Source of the DNA: Cupriavidus sp. U2
GTDB taxonomy: Bacteria > Pseudomonadota > Gammaproteobacteria > Burkholderiales > Burkholderiaceae
Direction of reading: 5' to 3'
Length of the DNA: 64,000 nt
Assembly (NCBI RefSeq): GCF_009663685.2
Contig: NZ_RCOG02000028.1
Location: 27,990 to 91,989, forward strand
Part shown: positions 8,451-17,448 of the stretch, one piece after another
Layout: each line of letters starts with the position of its first letter
Numbering within the stretch: position 1 is the stretch's first letter
Notes under the pieces: generated by a model
What the model was told of the DNA's origin: nothing
The model's database searches: none
The model's input: the letters and a program-made list of their open reading frames with translations, nothing else
Program-made: the position numbers and the translations under genes

Positions 8451-9362
8451 TCAGCGTGGCTTTAGGAAGTGCTGCTCCATGGCCTCGCAGCGGCTCAGGT
8501 ACTCGAGCAGGCGAGCCACGCCGGACGGCAGGCTTTCCTTGTCGCGCACGCAGACGTAGAACTCGCGCTCGGCCCACGCATCGCGCAGCGTCAGCAGCGA
8601 CAACCCCATCATCTGCAGATAGTTCCGGGCGATGCCTTCCGGTACCACGGCCAGGCCCAGGCCTTCGCGCACCATCCGGCAGCGGGCTTCGAAGTTCGAG
8701 ACCTGCGTCTTCACGGTCAGCGGGCGGGAGATCGTGCCCGACACCAGCGCCAGGAACGCGTCGAACGTATGGCGCGGAAAGTAGCCGAGGAAGTCGTAGT
8801 CCAGGGCTTCCTCGAGCCGCAGCGAGCCCTTCGCCTCAAGCGGATGGCCGCGCGGCACCACCAGTCCGACGCGGTCCTTGCGGTACGGCAGCGAGTACAC
8901 GCCCGGGCTCGGGCTGCGTGCGTGATAGACACCAATATCGGCGTCCCCACCGGCCACCATGCGTGGGATATCAAAGCTGAACGCCTCGATCAGGTCGATA
9001 CGGGCGTCGGGGTCGTGCTTGAGAAAGCCGCTGATATCGGTGGGCAGAAACTGCAGAATCGTCGACCGGTTCGAGGCCAGCCGGATCTTGGCGATGCCAT
9101 CCATCGAGTAGGTGGCCAGCGCATCCTGGGCCAGCTGCACGCTGCGCACGATGGCCTTGGCGCGCTGATACAACATGGCGCCTGCCGGTGTCGGCTCCAC
9201 GCCTCGCCCGTGGCGTCGCAGCAGCGCCGTGCCCGCGCGTCGCTCCAGTTCGGCGATGCGTTTGCTGGCGGCCGACGTGACGAGGTTCTCGCGCTCGGCC
9301 GCGCGTGACAGGCTCTTCTCCTCGATGGCGGCAATCAGGATGGCAAGCGAGGCGATGTCCAT
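8451..9362 (-). CDS. LysR-family transcriptional regulator
   Basis: 303 residues. The helix-turn-helix is MDIASLAILIAAIEEKSLSR then TSAASKRIAELERRAGTALL, followed by a PBP2-type effector domain (GGDADIGVYHA, LVVPRGHPLEA). The frame stays open far upstream over the divergent MmgE/PrpD gene, but ATG 9362 fits the family start exactly. Divergent from the MmgE/PrpD-acyl-CoA synthetase pair, so it is the likely regulator of that pair through the 171-bp shared promoter region. It may also affect the Bug gene downstream. Confidence 0.87.
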   Translation of the reverse strand: MDIASLAILIAAIEEKSLSRAAERENLVTSAASKRIAELERRAGTALLRRHGRGVEPTPAGAMLYQRAKAIVRSVQLAQDALATYSMDGIAKIRLASNRSTILQFLPTDISGFLKHDPDARIDLIEAFSFDIPRMVAGGDADIGVYHARSPSPGVYSLPYRKDRVGLVVPRGHPLEAKGSLRLEEALDYDFLGYFPRHTFDAFLALVSGTISRPLTVKTQVSNFEARCRMVREGLGLAVVPEGIARNYLQMMGLSLLTLRDAWAEREFYVCVRDKESLPSGVARLLEYLSRCEAMEQHFLKPR

Positions 9363-9533
9363 GGGCGTGCGTGCTCGAATTGGAAAGCTGGCGCGGGCTG
9401 CGTCAGGCAGAGTATGTACCAGCGGCCCTCGCACTGCATGCACCTTTTGGTGCGGGAGCTTTCTCGAATCGTCAAAGCAGGGGCAGATGCAGTTTGTACT
9501 ATTGGAAGCATTCCTGCTCAGGAGACAGATGGA

Positions 9534-10889
9534 ATGCTGATCGACGATTTTGCCCAGTACGTTGGATATCAAGCCGGCGCTGTGCCGCCAGACGATGTGT
9601 CGCACCATGCACGGCGCGCGGTGATCGACTGGTTTGCCGCCCTGCTGGCCGGCGTGCCGATGGCCCCGGGCCGCCAGCTTGTTGCAGCGCACCGTGCGGA
9701 GATGGGCGTCGGGCGCAGCGCCATCATCGGGCATGCCACCACCGCATTCCCGGCGTTGGCAGCCTGGATCAACGGCAGCGCCTCGCACGCGGCCGAATTC
9801 GACGACATCTTTCGCGACGCGATCTATCACCCCGGGTGCCCGACCATCGCGGCGGCGCTTGCCCTGGCCGAGCATCAGGACGCCAGCGGCACCGACTTTC
9901 TGCGTGCCGTAATCGCCGGCTACGAAGTCAGCACGCGCATCGGCGCCGCAATTCAGCCAGCGCACTACCGCTATTTCCACACCACCGGCACCGTCGGCTG
10001 TATCGGCGCGGCGGCGGCTGGCAGCGTACTGGCCGCGCCGGGCAATGCGCGGGCGGCCGCCGATGCCATGGCCACCGCCACGACGTTCGCCTCCGGGCTG
10101 CAGCAGGCCTTCCGGTCTGACGCCATGACCAAGGCGCTGCATGCCGGTCATGCAGCGCAAATCGGCGTGCAAGCGGCACAGGGTAGCGCACATGGTGTCA
10201 CCGGCGTGCATGACATTCTCGAAGGCGATGCCGGGTTCGGCGCGGCCATGTGCGGCGGCCCTGACTGGCGCGGCGTCACCGATGGCCTGGGCACCGACTA
10301 CAACATCACGCGCGTCACGCAGAAGAACCACGGTTGCTGCGGCCATACGTTCGCGTCGATCGATGCGGCAATGCGCATCATGCGCGACCACGCGCTGGTG
10401 CCGGGTCGCATTGCCGCAGTTCGCGTCCACACCTATCAGGTCGCCCTGGAGGTGACGGGCAACTTCGATCCGAAAACGCCGTTCGAGGCCCGCTTCAGCC
10501 TGCCCTACGTGGTGGCGCACGGCATCCTGCACGGCGCGGTGCGGCTCGACGCATTCGAGCCGGCCAGGCTGGCCGATGCATCGATCCGCGCGCTGATGAC
10601 TCGGATCACGCTGACCGCCGACCCTGAACTGACGGCTGCGTTTCCTAAGCAGCGCGCGGCGCGGGTGGAAATCGAGCTGACCGATGGCACCCGTCACGAG
10701 TACTTCGCGCCCTATCGCCTGGGCGACCCCGAGGCCCCGCTCGATGACGCGACGCTCAGCGACAAGTTCATGGAGCTGAGCGCCCCCGCGCTCGGCACCG
10801 TGCACGCCGCCAGGCTGCTCGACGCGCTCTGGCGCCTCGACGGTCGCCCGTTGCGCGCGCTGGCCCTGGACAAGCTCCGCGTCGGCTGA
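9534..10889 (+). CDS. MmgE/PrpD family protein
   Basis: 451 residues. N-terminal all-helical domain (DDVSHHARRAVIDWFAALLA, SHAAEFDDIF) and the conserved KNHGCCGHTFASIDA of the smaller C-terminal domain. The family includes 2-methylcitrate dehydratase, cis-aconitate decarboxylase and related dehydratases or epimerases; this one is not close enough to name a substrate. The chosen ATG has TCAGGAGACAG ending 8 bases upstream; the frame is open for another 40 codons but that part has no family similarity. Followed after 36 bp by an NDP-forming acyl-CoA synthetase, which suggests an acid is processed and then activated to its CoA ester. Confidence 0.87.
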   Translation: MLIDDFAQYVGYQAGAVPPDDVSHHARRAVIDWFAALLAGVPMAPGRQLVAAHRAEMGVGRSAIIGHATTAFPALAAWINGSASHAAEFDDIFRDAIYHPGCPTIAAALALAEHQDASGTDFLRAVIAGYEVSTRIGAAIQPAHYRYFHTTGTVGCIGAAAAGSVLAAPGNARAAADAMATATTFASGLQQAFRSDAMTKALHAGHAAQIGVQAAQGSAHGVTGVHDILEGDAGFGAAMCGGPDWRGVTDGLGTDYNITRVTQKNHGCCGHTFASIDAAMRIMRDHALVPGRIAAVRVHTYQVALEVTGNFDPKTPFEARFSLPYVVAHGILHGAVRLDAFEPARLADASIRALMTRITLTADPELTAAFPKQRAARVEIELTDGTRHEYFAPYRLGDPEAPLDDATLSDKFMELSAPALGTVHAARLLDALWRLDGRPLRALALDKLRVG

Positions 10890-10925
10890 ACGATCCCCGA
10901 ATCCAATTCTTTCTGACAAAACACC

Positions 10926-13061
10926 ATGAAGACAGTCGATAACGACAAGGAACGCCCCACCGGCGAGACGCTGGCCCGGGCACTGTTCACGCCAAATGCC
11001 GTCGCGTTGGTTGGCGCCTCCGCCGATGAAAAGAAGAACACCGCCCGCCCGCTGCGTTTCATGCGCAAACACGGCTTCCAGGGACGCGTGTTCCCGGTAA
11101 ACGCGGGGCGCAGCGAGGTGATGGGCCTTCAGGCGTATCCCAGCGTCTCCGCGTTGCCGGAGTCGATCGACCATGCGTTCGTCATGGTCCCGGGCCCGCA
11201 GGTGGCCGAGGCGCTGGAGCAGTCCGCAGCGCGTGGTGCGCGCGTGGTGACGGTGTTCTCAGATGGCTTCGCAGAGGTGGGCGAGGCGGGCATGGCCGCC
11301 CAGCAGGCGCTAGCGGAGCGCGCACGCGAGCTTGGGGTGCGGCTGCTGGGGCCGAACAGTATCGGCGTTGTGGACGTGCATAGCGGCGCCGTGCTGTCGG
11401 TCAACGCGGTGCTGGAGATGGATACGCTGCAACGCGGCCCGGTGAGCGTGATCTCGCAAAGCGGCTCCATGCTCGGCGCGTTGCTGTCGCGCGGCGCGGC
11501 GCGCGGGCTCGGCTTTGCCAAGCTGGTCTCGGTCGGCAATGAAAGCGATATCGGTGTGGGCGAACTGGTGGACCTGATGGTCGACGATGCCGCCACCGAA
11601 GTCATCCTGCTGTTCCTGGAGACGATTCGCGATGCGGCGGTGCTTGGCCCGGCACTGCGGCGTGCACGCGCTGCGGGCAAGCCGGTGCTGGTCTACAAGC
11701 TGGGCCGGTCCGAGCAGGGCGAGGCGCTGGCGCAATCGCATACGGGGGCGCTGGCCGGCAACGACGCGGCGGTCGATGCGTTCCTGCGCAAACATGGCGC
11801 GATGCGTGTGGAAATGCTCGAGACCCTGTTCGAGGCCGCACCACTGGCGCTGCGCTATGCGCGTCATGTGCCGGCCCTGACGCGCGCGCCGCGCGTTGCC
11901 GTGGTGACCACGACGGGCGGTGGCGCCGCCACCGTGGTGGACCGCCTGGGCCTGGCGAACGTGGAGGCGGTGCCGCCGCCGGAGTCGTTCGTCGCGCACA
12001 TGGCCGAACGCAGCGTGAAGATTCGCCAGACGCCGATCATCGACCTGACGCTGGCGGCAACGAGCGCGCAGTACCGCGACCTGGTCGAGCAGATGCGGCT
12101 GAGCGATTGGTGCGATGCCGTGCTGTGCGTGGTCGGTTCGTCGGCGCAGTTTCATCCACAGCTTGCGGTCAAGCCGATCGTCGAGGCATCCGGTGTCGGC
12201 AGCAAGCCGTTGCTGTCGTTCCTGGCGCCGGAAGCTCCGCAGTCGCTGCAACTGCTGCAGGCGGCGGGCGTGCCGGCCTTCCGCACGCCGGAAAGCTGCG
12301 CCGATGCGTTGGCCTGCCTGTTCCGTGGGGCGCATGTCGGCGCGGACGCAGCCGAGTCCTGCAAGCCCGTTGCCTGGCCGGCGAATCTGCCGAAGCAGGG
12401 CGATCTTTCAGAGCTGGAAGCCGCGACGGTCTTCGGCGCGCTTGGCGTGCCGATCGCGACGGCGGAGCTGGTGACCGAGGGGGCGCTTCAGCACGCCGTG
12501 CCCTACCCCGTGGTGGCCAAGATCTGCTCGCGCGACATCCTGCACAAGACCGAGATTGGTGGTGTGCAGGTCGGGGTGCGCGACAACGCCGAGCTGGCGG
12601 CCGCCGCGGATCGCCTAATGTCCAATGCCCGCCGTGGTGCGCCCGAGGCGCGTATCGACGGCATTCTGGTCCAGCGCATGGAAGACCGGTTGCTGGAACT
12701 GCTGCTCGGCTTCCGTAACGACCCGCTGGTAGGGCCGATGGTCATGCTCAGCGCCGGTGGCATCACCGCCGAGCTGCATCGCGATGTTAGCCTGCGCCCG
12801 GCTCCGGTGACGCCGGATGAAGCGCGGCAGATGATCGACGAGGTGCGCACGACCCGCCTGATTCGCGGCTTCCGTGGCTTGCCGCACGGCGACGTCGATG
12901 CGCTTGCCGATGCCATCGTCCGCTTCTCGCATCTTGCGGCGGTTCAGGGTGTCGCCGTTGCGGAAGCGGAGATCAACCCGTTGTTCGTGCGCGCCGATGG
13001 CGTGGTCGGAGTCGACTGCGTGCTGCGGCTTGCGCCCGGCACGGACACGGCGGCCGCATGA
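10926..13061 (+). CDS. Acyl-CoA synthetase (NDP-forming) / CoA-binding ATP-grasp protein
   Basis: 711 residues, the usual length of the fused form. Order: CoA-binding domain (about 20-125, PNAVALVGASADEKKNTARP), succinyl-CoA-ligase-like domain (about 150-450, with SQSGSMLGALLSRGA and the phosphohistidine-region motif QSHTGALAGNDAAVDA), and C-terminal ATP-grasp domain (about 490-705, with ICSRDILHKTEIGGVQVGV and AEINPLFVRADGV). It links an acid to CoA at the expense of a nucleoside triphosphate, or runs in reverse. The partner acid is unknown. Probably in one operon with the MmgE/PrpD gene and under the divergent LysR. Confidence 0.88.
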   Translation: MKTVDNDKERPTGETLARALFTPNAVALVGASADEKKNTARPLRFMRKHGFQGRVFPVNAGRSEVMGLQAYPSVSALPESIDHAFVMVPGPQVAEALEQSAARGARVVTVFSDGFAEVGEAGMAAQQALAERARELGVRLLGPNSIGVVDVHSGAVLSVNAVLEMDTLQRGPVSVISQSGSMLGALLSRGAARGLGFAKLVSVGNESDIGVGELVDLMVDDAATEVILLFLETIRDAAVLGPALRRARAAGKPVLVYKLGRSEQGEALAQSHTGALAGNDAAVDAFLRKHGAMRVEMLETLFEAAPLALRYARHVPALTRAPRVAVVTTTGGGAATVVDRLGLANVEAVPPPESFVAHMAERSVKIRQTPIIDLTLAATSAQYRDLVEQMRLSDWCDAVLCVVGSSAQFHPQLAVKPIVEASGVGSKPLLSFLAPEAPQSLQLLQAAGVPAFRTPESCADALACLFRGAHVGADAAESCKPVAWPANLPKQGDLSELEAATVFGALGVPIATAELVTEGALQHAVPYPVVAKICSRDILHKTEIGGVQVGVRDNAELAAAADRLMSNARRGAPEARIDGILVQRMEDRLLELLLGFRNDPLVGPMVMLSAGGITAELHRDVSLRPAPVTPDEARQMIDEVRTTRLIRGFRGLPHGDVDALADAIVRFSHLAAVQGVAVAEAEINPLFVRADGVVGVDCVLRLAPGTDTAAA

Positions 13062-13632
13062 CCCAACGCACGGTGCACCTGCTTCCGTCCATGCCACGCC
13101 CGCGTTATGCCTTCGCGGCATGACCGGCGCGCTCTGGCACGGTCGAACCACACGAGCAGCATGCACATTGTGACGCCCCACGCCACCGGCAACCTAGCTG
13201 GGCCGGTGGTCGGTGACGTCGGTAAGGACCGCATTGTCCTGATTGCCCCAACATTGACTCGACAACGGGAGTTTTGGCCCTTGCCCTGCGCTTTCTTTTG
13301 CGCTGAGCAGCCGGGAACCGGGCACTTCTGGCGCGGCTGATTGGCTCAATACCAGGTCGCGCTCCCACCGGCTGACGCCGTTGGTCACAAAGCAACGTCG
13401 TGAGTTTCGGGGTAGGCCGACCAGCAAATCCGTCTGACGGGACTCCAGTCGACCAGTGGATCAAAAGACTGGATGGGTACTCTGCGTGCTTGCCGCCGAA
13501 ATGGTCGAGGTCCGTTGTGAGGCCTGACCTTTTGTCGTTACGGAAATGAACTAGAAATTTCGCATGCTGGCCAGAACATGGCCATCATCTAACCCCCGTC
13601 AAAGCCGGGTAGGATAACTTAGGAGCGAAGCA
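13062..13632. other. 571-bp intergenic region upstream of etfB
   Basis: No coding sequence is convincing here on either strand. The last part must contain the promoter of the etfBA cluster; the ribosome-binding site TTAGGAGCG sits just before the etfB GTG. The region may mark the border between the LysR-controlled operon and the etf cluster. Confidence 0.4.
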
Positions 13633-14382
13633 GTGAAAGTACTCGTCGCAGTCAAGCGGGTGGTGGACTACAACGTCAAGGTCCGTGTGAAATCGGATGG
13701 CACGGGCGTCGACCTGGCCAACGTCAAGATGAGCATGAACCCGTTCGACGAAATTGCCGTCGAAGAGGCCGTGCGCCTGAAGGAAGCCGGCGTCGTCACC
13801 GAAGTGATCGCCGTGTCCTGCGGCGTGACCCAGTGCCAGGAAACCCTGCGCACCGCGATGGCCATTGGCGCCGACCGCGGCATCCTTGTGGAGTCGGCCG
13901 AAGAACTGCAGCCCCTGGCCGTGGCCAAGCTGCTGAAGGCGCTGATCGACAAGGAACAGCCGAGCCTGGTGATCCTGGGCAAGCAGGCCATCGACGACGA
14001 CTCGAACCAGACTGGCCAGATGGTGGCCGCGCTGGCGAACCTGCCGCAAGCCACGTTTGCCTCGAAGGTGGTTGTTGCTGACGGCAAGGCTTCGGTGACG
14101 CGCGAAGTGGATGGCGGTCTGGAAACCGTGTCGGTCAAGCTGCCGGCCGTGGTGACCACCGACCTGCGCCTGAACGAGCCGCGCTACGTGACGCTGCCGA
14201 ACATCATGAAGGCGAAGAAGAAGCAGCTGGACATCGTGAAGCCGGAAGACCTCGGCGTCGACGTCAAGCCGCGCCTGCAGACCGCCAAGGTTGTCGAGCC
14301 TGCCAAGCGCAGCGCTGGCGTGATGGTGCCGGACGTTGCCACGCTGGTGCAAAAGCTGAAGTCGGAAGCCAAGGTTATCTGA
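13633..14382 (+). CDS. etfB: Electron transfer flavoprotein subunit beta
   Basis: 249 residues, full length. Starts VKVLVAVKRVVDYNVKVRVK and includes NPFDEIAVEEAVRLKEAG and the AMP-binding region (AIGADRGILVE, KQAIDDDSNQTGQM). With EtfA it forms the soluble heterodimer that carries electrons from acyl-CoA dehydrogenases to ETF-ubiquinone oxidoreductase. GTG start with AGGAG 8 bases before. Codons are almost all G/C-ended, as expected of a highly expressed host gene. Separated by 19 bp from etfA. Confidence 0.95.
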   Translation: MKVLVAVKRVVDYNVKVRVKSDGTGVDLANVKMSMNPFDEIAVEEAVRLKEAGVVTEVIAVSCGVTQCQETLRTAMAIGADRGILVESAEELQPLAVAKLLKALIDKEQPSLVILGKQAIDDDSNQTGQMVAALANLPQATFASKVVVADGKASVTREVDGGLETVSVKLPAVVTTDLRLNEPRYVTLPNIMKAKKKQLDIVKPEDLGVDVKPRLQTAKVVEPAKRSAGVMVPDVATLVQKLKSEAKVI

Positions 14383-14401
14383 GCGCGGGGGAGAAAAGAA
14401 C

Positions 14402-15346
14402 ATGACTGCACTTGTCATTGCTGAACACGACAATCAATCGATCAAGGCCGCCACGCTGAACGCGGTGACGGCTGCCGCCCAGTGCGGCGGCGACGTCCAC
14501 GTGCTGGTGGCCGGTTCCAACGCCCGCGCTGCGGCCGACGCAGCCGCGAAGATCGCCGGCGTGGCGAAGGTTCTGCTGGCCGACGCACCGTACTTCGGTG
14601 ACGGCCTGGCCGAAAACGTGGGCGAACAGATCCTGGCCATCGCCAGCGACTACTCGCACATCGTTGCTCCGGCAACCGCGTCGGGCAAGAACATCCTGCC
14701 GCGCGTGGCTGCCAAGCTGGACGTGGCGCAACTGTCGGACATCACCAAAGTCGACGCGGCCGATACGTTCGAACGTCCGATCTACGCCGGCAACGCCATC
14801 GCCACGGTCAAGTCGGAAGACAAGATCAAGGTGATCACGGTGCGTGGCACGGCGTTCGACCCGGCAGCCGCCGAAGGTGGTTCGGCAGCAGTGGAAACGC
14901 TGCCGGCCGTGGCCGACGCTGGTATTTCGCAATTCGTGTCGCGTGAAGTGACCAAGAGCGATCGTCCGGAGCTGACCGCCGCCAAGATCATCGTTTCCGG
15001 TGGCCGTGGCGTGGGTTCGGGCGAGAACTACACCAAGGTGCTGATCCCGCTGGCCGACAAGATGAACGCGGCGCTGGGCGCATCGCGTGCCGCAGTCGAC
15101 GCCGGCTTCGTGCCGAACGACTACCAGGTGGGCCAGACCGGCAAGATCGTGGCCCCGCAGCTTTACATCGCCGTCGGTATCTCGGGCGCGATCCAGCATC
15201 TGGCGGGCATGAAGGACTCCAAGGTGATCGTCGCGATCAACAAGGACGCCGAAGCCCCGATCTTCTCGGTGGCCGACTACGGCCTGGTGGGCGACCTGAA
15301 CACCGTGGTGCCGGAACTGGTGGCCGCACTTTCGGTGGGGGCGTAA
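14402..15346 (+). CDS. etfA: Electron transfer flavoprotein subunit alpha
   Basis: 314 residues. N-terminal half is a Rossmann-like domain; the C-terminal FAD domain has the family signature SGGRGVGSGENY, then KVLIPLADKM, and PQLYIAVGISGAIQHLAGMK with NKDAEAPIF. Partner of EtfB, sharing its strong codon bias. The stop is followed by two bases and then the start of the hydratase/dehydrogenase gene, so the cluster is probably one transcript. Confidence 0.95.
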   Translation: MTALVIAEHDNQSIKAATLNAVTAAAQCGGDVHVLVAGSNARAAADAAAKIAGVAKVLLADAPYFGDGLAENVGEQILAIASDYSHIVAPATASGKNILPRVAAKLDVAQLSDITKVDAADTFERPIYAGNAIATVKSEDKIKVITVRGTAFDPAAAEGGSAAVETLPAVADAGISQFVSREVTKSDRPELTAAKIIVSGGRGVGSGENYTKVLIPLADKMNAALGASRAAVDAGFVPNDYQVGQTGKIVAPQLYIAVGISGAIQHLAGMKDSKVIVAINKDAEAPIFSVADYGLVGDLNTVVPELVAALSVGA

Positions 15347-15348
15347 CA

Positions 15349-17388
15349 ATGAGCACTGTTGTACGGACCGAGCGGAGAGGCGGCGTCCTCGTTGTCTTTA
15401 TCGAAAATCCGCCAGTCAACGCGGGCTCGCTCGAAGTGCGTCGGGGAATTCTCGATGCCATCAACGAGCTGTCCGCTAAGCCCGCGCTCACTGCAGGCGT
15501 GCTGATTGGAGCAGGAAACACGTTCATCGCGGGATCGGACCTCCGAGAGTTCGGCCAACCTCTCGAAGCACCGGAACTGCCGGGAGTCATTGCAGCAATT
15601 GAGGCTTGCGAGAAGCCAGTTGTGGCAGCCCTGCATGGGGCCGCACTGGGCGGTGGCTTTGAACTCGCCTTGGGTTGCGACGCGCGGGTTGGCGCGCGCC
15701 GGTTGGTGGTCGGATTGCCTGAAGTCACGCTAGGAATGATTCCCGGGGCAGGCGGCACTCAGAGACTACCGCGTCTGATTGGGGTCCCCAGGGCGATTGA
15801 CTGGGTCTGCAGCGGCAAACGGGTGCCGGCCGAGCTTGCTCTGGAGCTTGGCGTCCTCGATGCAATTGCTGATGAGGACTTGCTTGATGCCGCGATCAAA
15901 TTCTCGGGACGCACAAAGAAGCGCAAGCTTAAAGACCTGAGCGTGCCGACCTCCGCAGAAGGAGAGCTGTTAGCAGCCGAACAGGCCGCTCTTCGCCAAG
16001 GGAAGGGGCGCCCGCACGTCCGTGCGGCGATCGAATCGGTGAAGTTAAGTAGGCTGGCACCAATCGACGAGGCGCTGCGCTGCGAACGGGCTGTCTTTAC
16101 TGAGCTGCGGATGTCGACCGACGCCTTCGCACTTCGCCATCAGTTCTTCGCGGAGCGCGACGCGCAGAAGGTTTCCGAACTCCGAGGTGTTGATCCGTTG
16201 CCGGTCACGACAATCGCAGTTATTGGCGCGGGAACAATGGGCACTGGCATTGCAATCGCGGCATTGGATGGTGGTCACCAAGTCACATTGCTCGAGCGTG
16301 ATCCTCAATCGCTTCAGCGTGGTCGTGAGCGAGTCGCGAAACACTACGAGACGCAATCCGCCAAAGGAAAGATTTCGGCACAGGATGCCGAGAGGATGCT
16401 CTCTGCGCTTGCCACATCTCTGGACTGGGCAGCTCTTGCAAAGGCGGACCTTGTCATTGAGGCAGTCTTTGAGGATTTGCGCGTCAAGCACGAAGTGTTC
16501 TCGCAGATCGATCAGCATGCCCGAAAGGGTGCCGTCCTAGCTTCCAATACGTCCTACCTGGACCTGGATGCCATTGCCGCCGCTACGGGCAGGCCGGAGG
16601 ATGTTATCGGGCTTCACTTTTTCAGCCCGGCCAACGTCATGAAACTGGTCGAAGTCGTCAGGGGAAAAGCGAGTTCCGCGACCGCACTTGCGACCGGCGT
16701 TGCTATTGCGAAGGCGCTTCGCAAGATGCCTGTGTTGTCTGGCAATGCATTTGGCTTTATCGGCAATCGAATCTACGCGGCATACCGCTATCAGTGCGAA
16801 CTGATGCTGGAGGATGGTGCCTATCCTGAGCAGATCGATGCCGCACTGGAAGAGTTTGGTTTCGCAATGGGGCCCTTTGCCGTCGCCGACATGTCTGGTC
16901 TGGACATCGCTTGGCGCATGCGCCAAGCGCGGGCAGAATTGCGCAATCCCGCAGCCAGGTATGTATCCATTCCTGATCGCCTGTGCGAAATGGGGCGACT
17001 CGGTCGGAAGACGGGCGCCGGGTACTACGCGTATGCGGAGGCGAGCCGTGGTACCCCAGATCCGATAGTGCGCCAGTTGATCGAAGCGGCGAGAATCGGC
17101 AAGGGCATCCAGGGGCGAGTGCTGGCGCCACATGAGATTGTCGACCGGGCATTGCTCGCCATGGCAAACGAGGCAGCGCAATTGCTTGCGGAGGGTGTTT
17201 GCAGTCGCGCGAGCGATATTGATGTCGTATTGGCCAACGGCTATGGGTTCCCTCGCTGGCAAGGCGGCGTCGTCTTCTGGGCAAGGAGGCATGGTCGCGA
17301 AGCACTCAACCAGAAGATGAAATGGCTGAACGAGATCGCAGGCGAAGGACTAGTCATTGCAGATCTCGAAGGACTGTTCGAAGACTGA
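15349..17388 (+). CDS. Bifunctional enoyl-CoA hydratase / 3-hydroxyacyl-CoA dehydrogenase
   Basis: 679 residues. Crotonase domain about 1-190 (HGAALGGGFELALGC, then GLPEVTLGMIPGAGGTQRLP, both Glu residues of the multifunctional-enzyme type present). NAD-binding 3-hydroxyacyl-CoA dehydrogenase domain about 285-470 (VIGAGTMGTGIAIAALDGG; catalytic His in GLHFFSPANVMKLVEV). The two C-terminal dehydrogenase helical domains follow (GNAFGFIGNRIYAAYRY, GRLGRKTGAGYYAY). It does steps 2 and 3 of beta-oxidation. The thiolase behind it does step 4. Codon use is clearly less biased (many A/T-ended codons) than in etfBA and the thiolase, which suggests a different history. Confidence 0.93.
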   Translation: MSTVVRTERRGGVLVVFIENPPVNAGSLEVRRGILDAINELSAKPALTAGVLIGAGNTFIAGSDLREFGQPLEAPELPGVIAAIEACEKPVVAALHGAALGGGFELALGCDARVGARRLVVGLPEVTLGMIPGAGGTQRLPRLIGVPRAIDWVCSGKRVPAELALELGVLDAIADEDLLDAAIKFSGRTKKRKLKDLSVPTSAEGELLAAEQAALRQGKGRPHVRAAIESVKLSRLAPIDEALRCERAVFTELRMSTDAFALRHQFFAERDAQKVSELRGVDPLPVTTIAVIGAGTMGTGIAIAALDGGHQVTLLERDPQSLQRGRERVAKHYETQSAKGKISAQDAERMLSALATSLDWAALAKADLVIEAVFEDLRVKHEVFSQIDQHARKGAVLASNTSYLDLDAIAAATGRPEDVIGLHFFSPANVMKLVEVVRGKASSATALATGVAIAKALRKMPVLSGNAFGFIGNRIYAAYRYQCELMLEDGAYPEQIDAALEEFGFAMGPFAVADMSGLDIAWRMRQARAELRNPAARYVSIPDRLCEMGRLGRKTGAGYYAYAEASRGTPDPIVRQLIEAARIGKGIQGRVLAPHEIVDRALLAMANEAAQLLAEGVCSRASDIDVVLANGYGFPRWQGGVVFWARRHGREALNQKMKWLNEIAGEGLVIADLEGLFED

Positions 17389-17448
17389 AATCTTCCTTGG
17401 ATGTTGGGGCGTAGCTTGGCTCCCCAGATAGAATATGAGGCATTAGAA

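Noticed and set aside
8451..11174. A 907-codon minus-strand frame spanning the LysR gene and the opposite strand of MmgE/PrpD
   Set aside because: Only the last 303 codons look like a protein (LysR); the rest is the high-GC shadow of the divergent gene.
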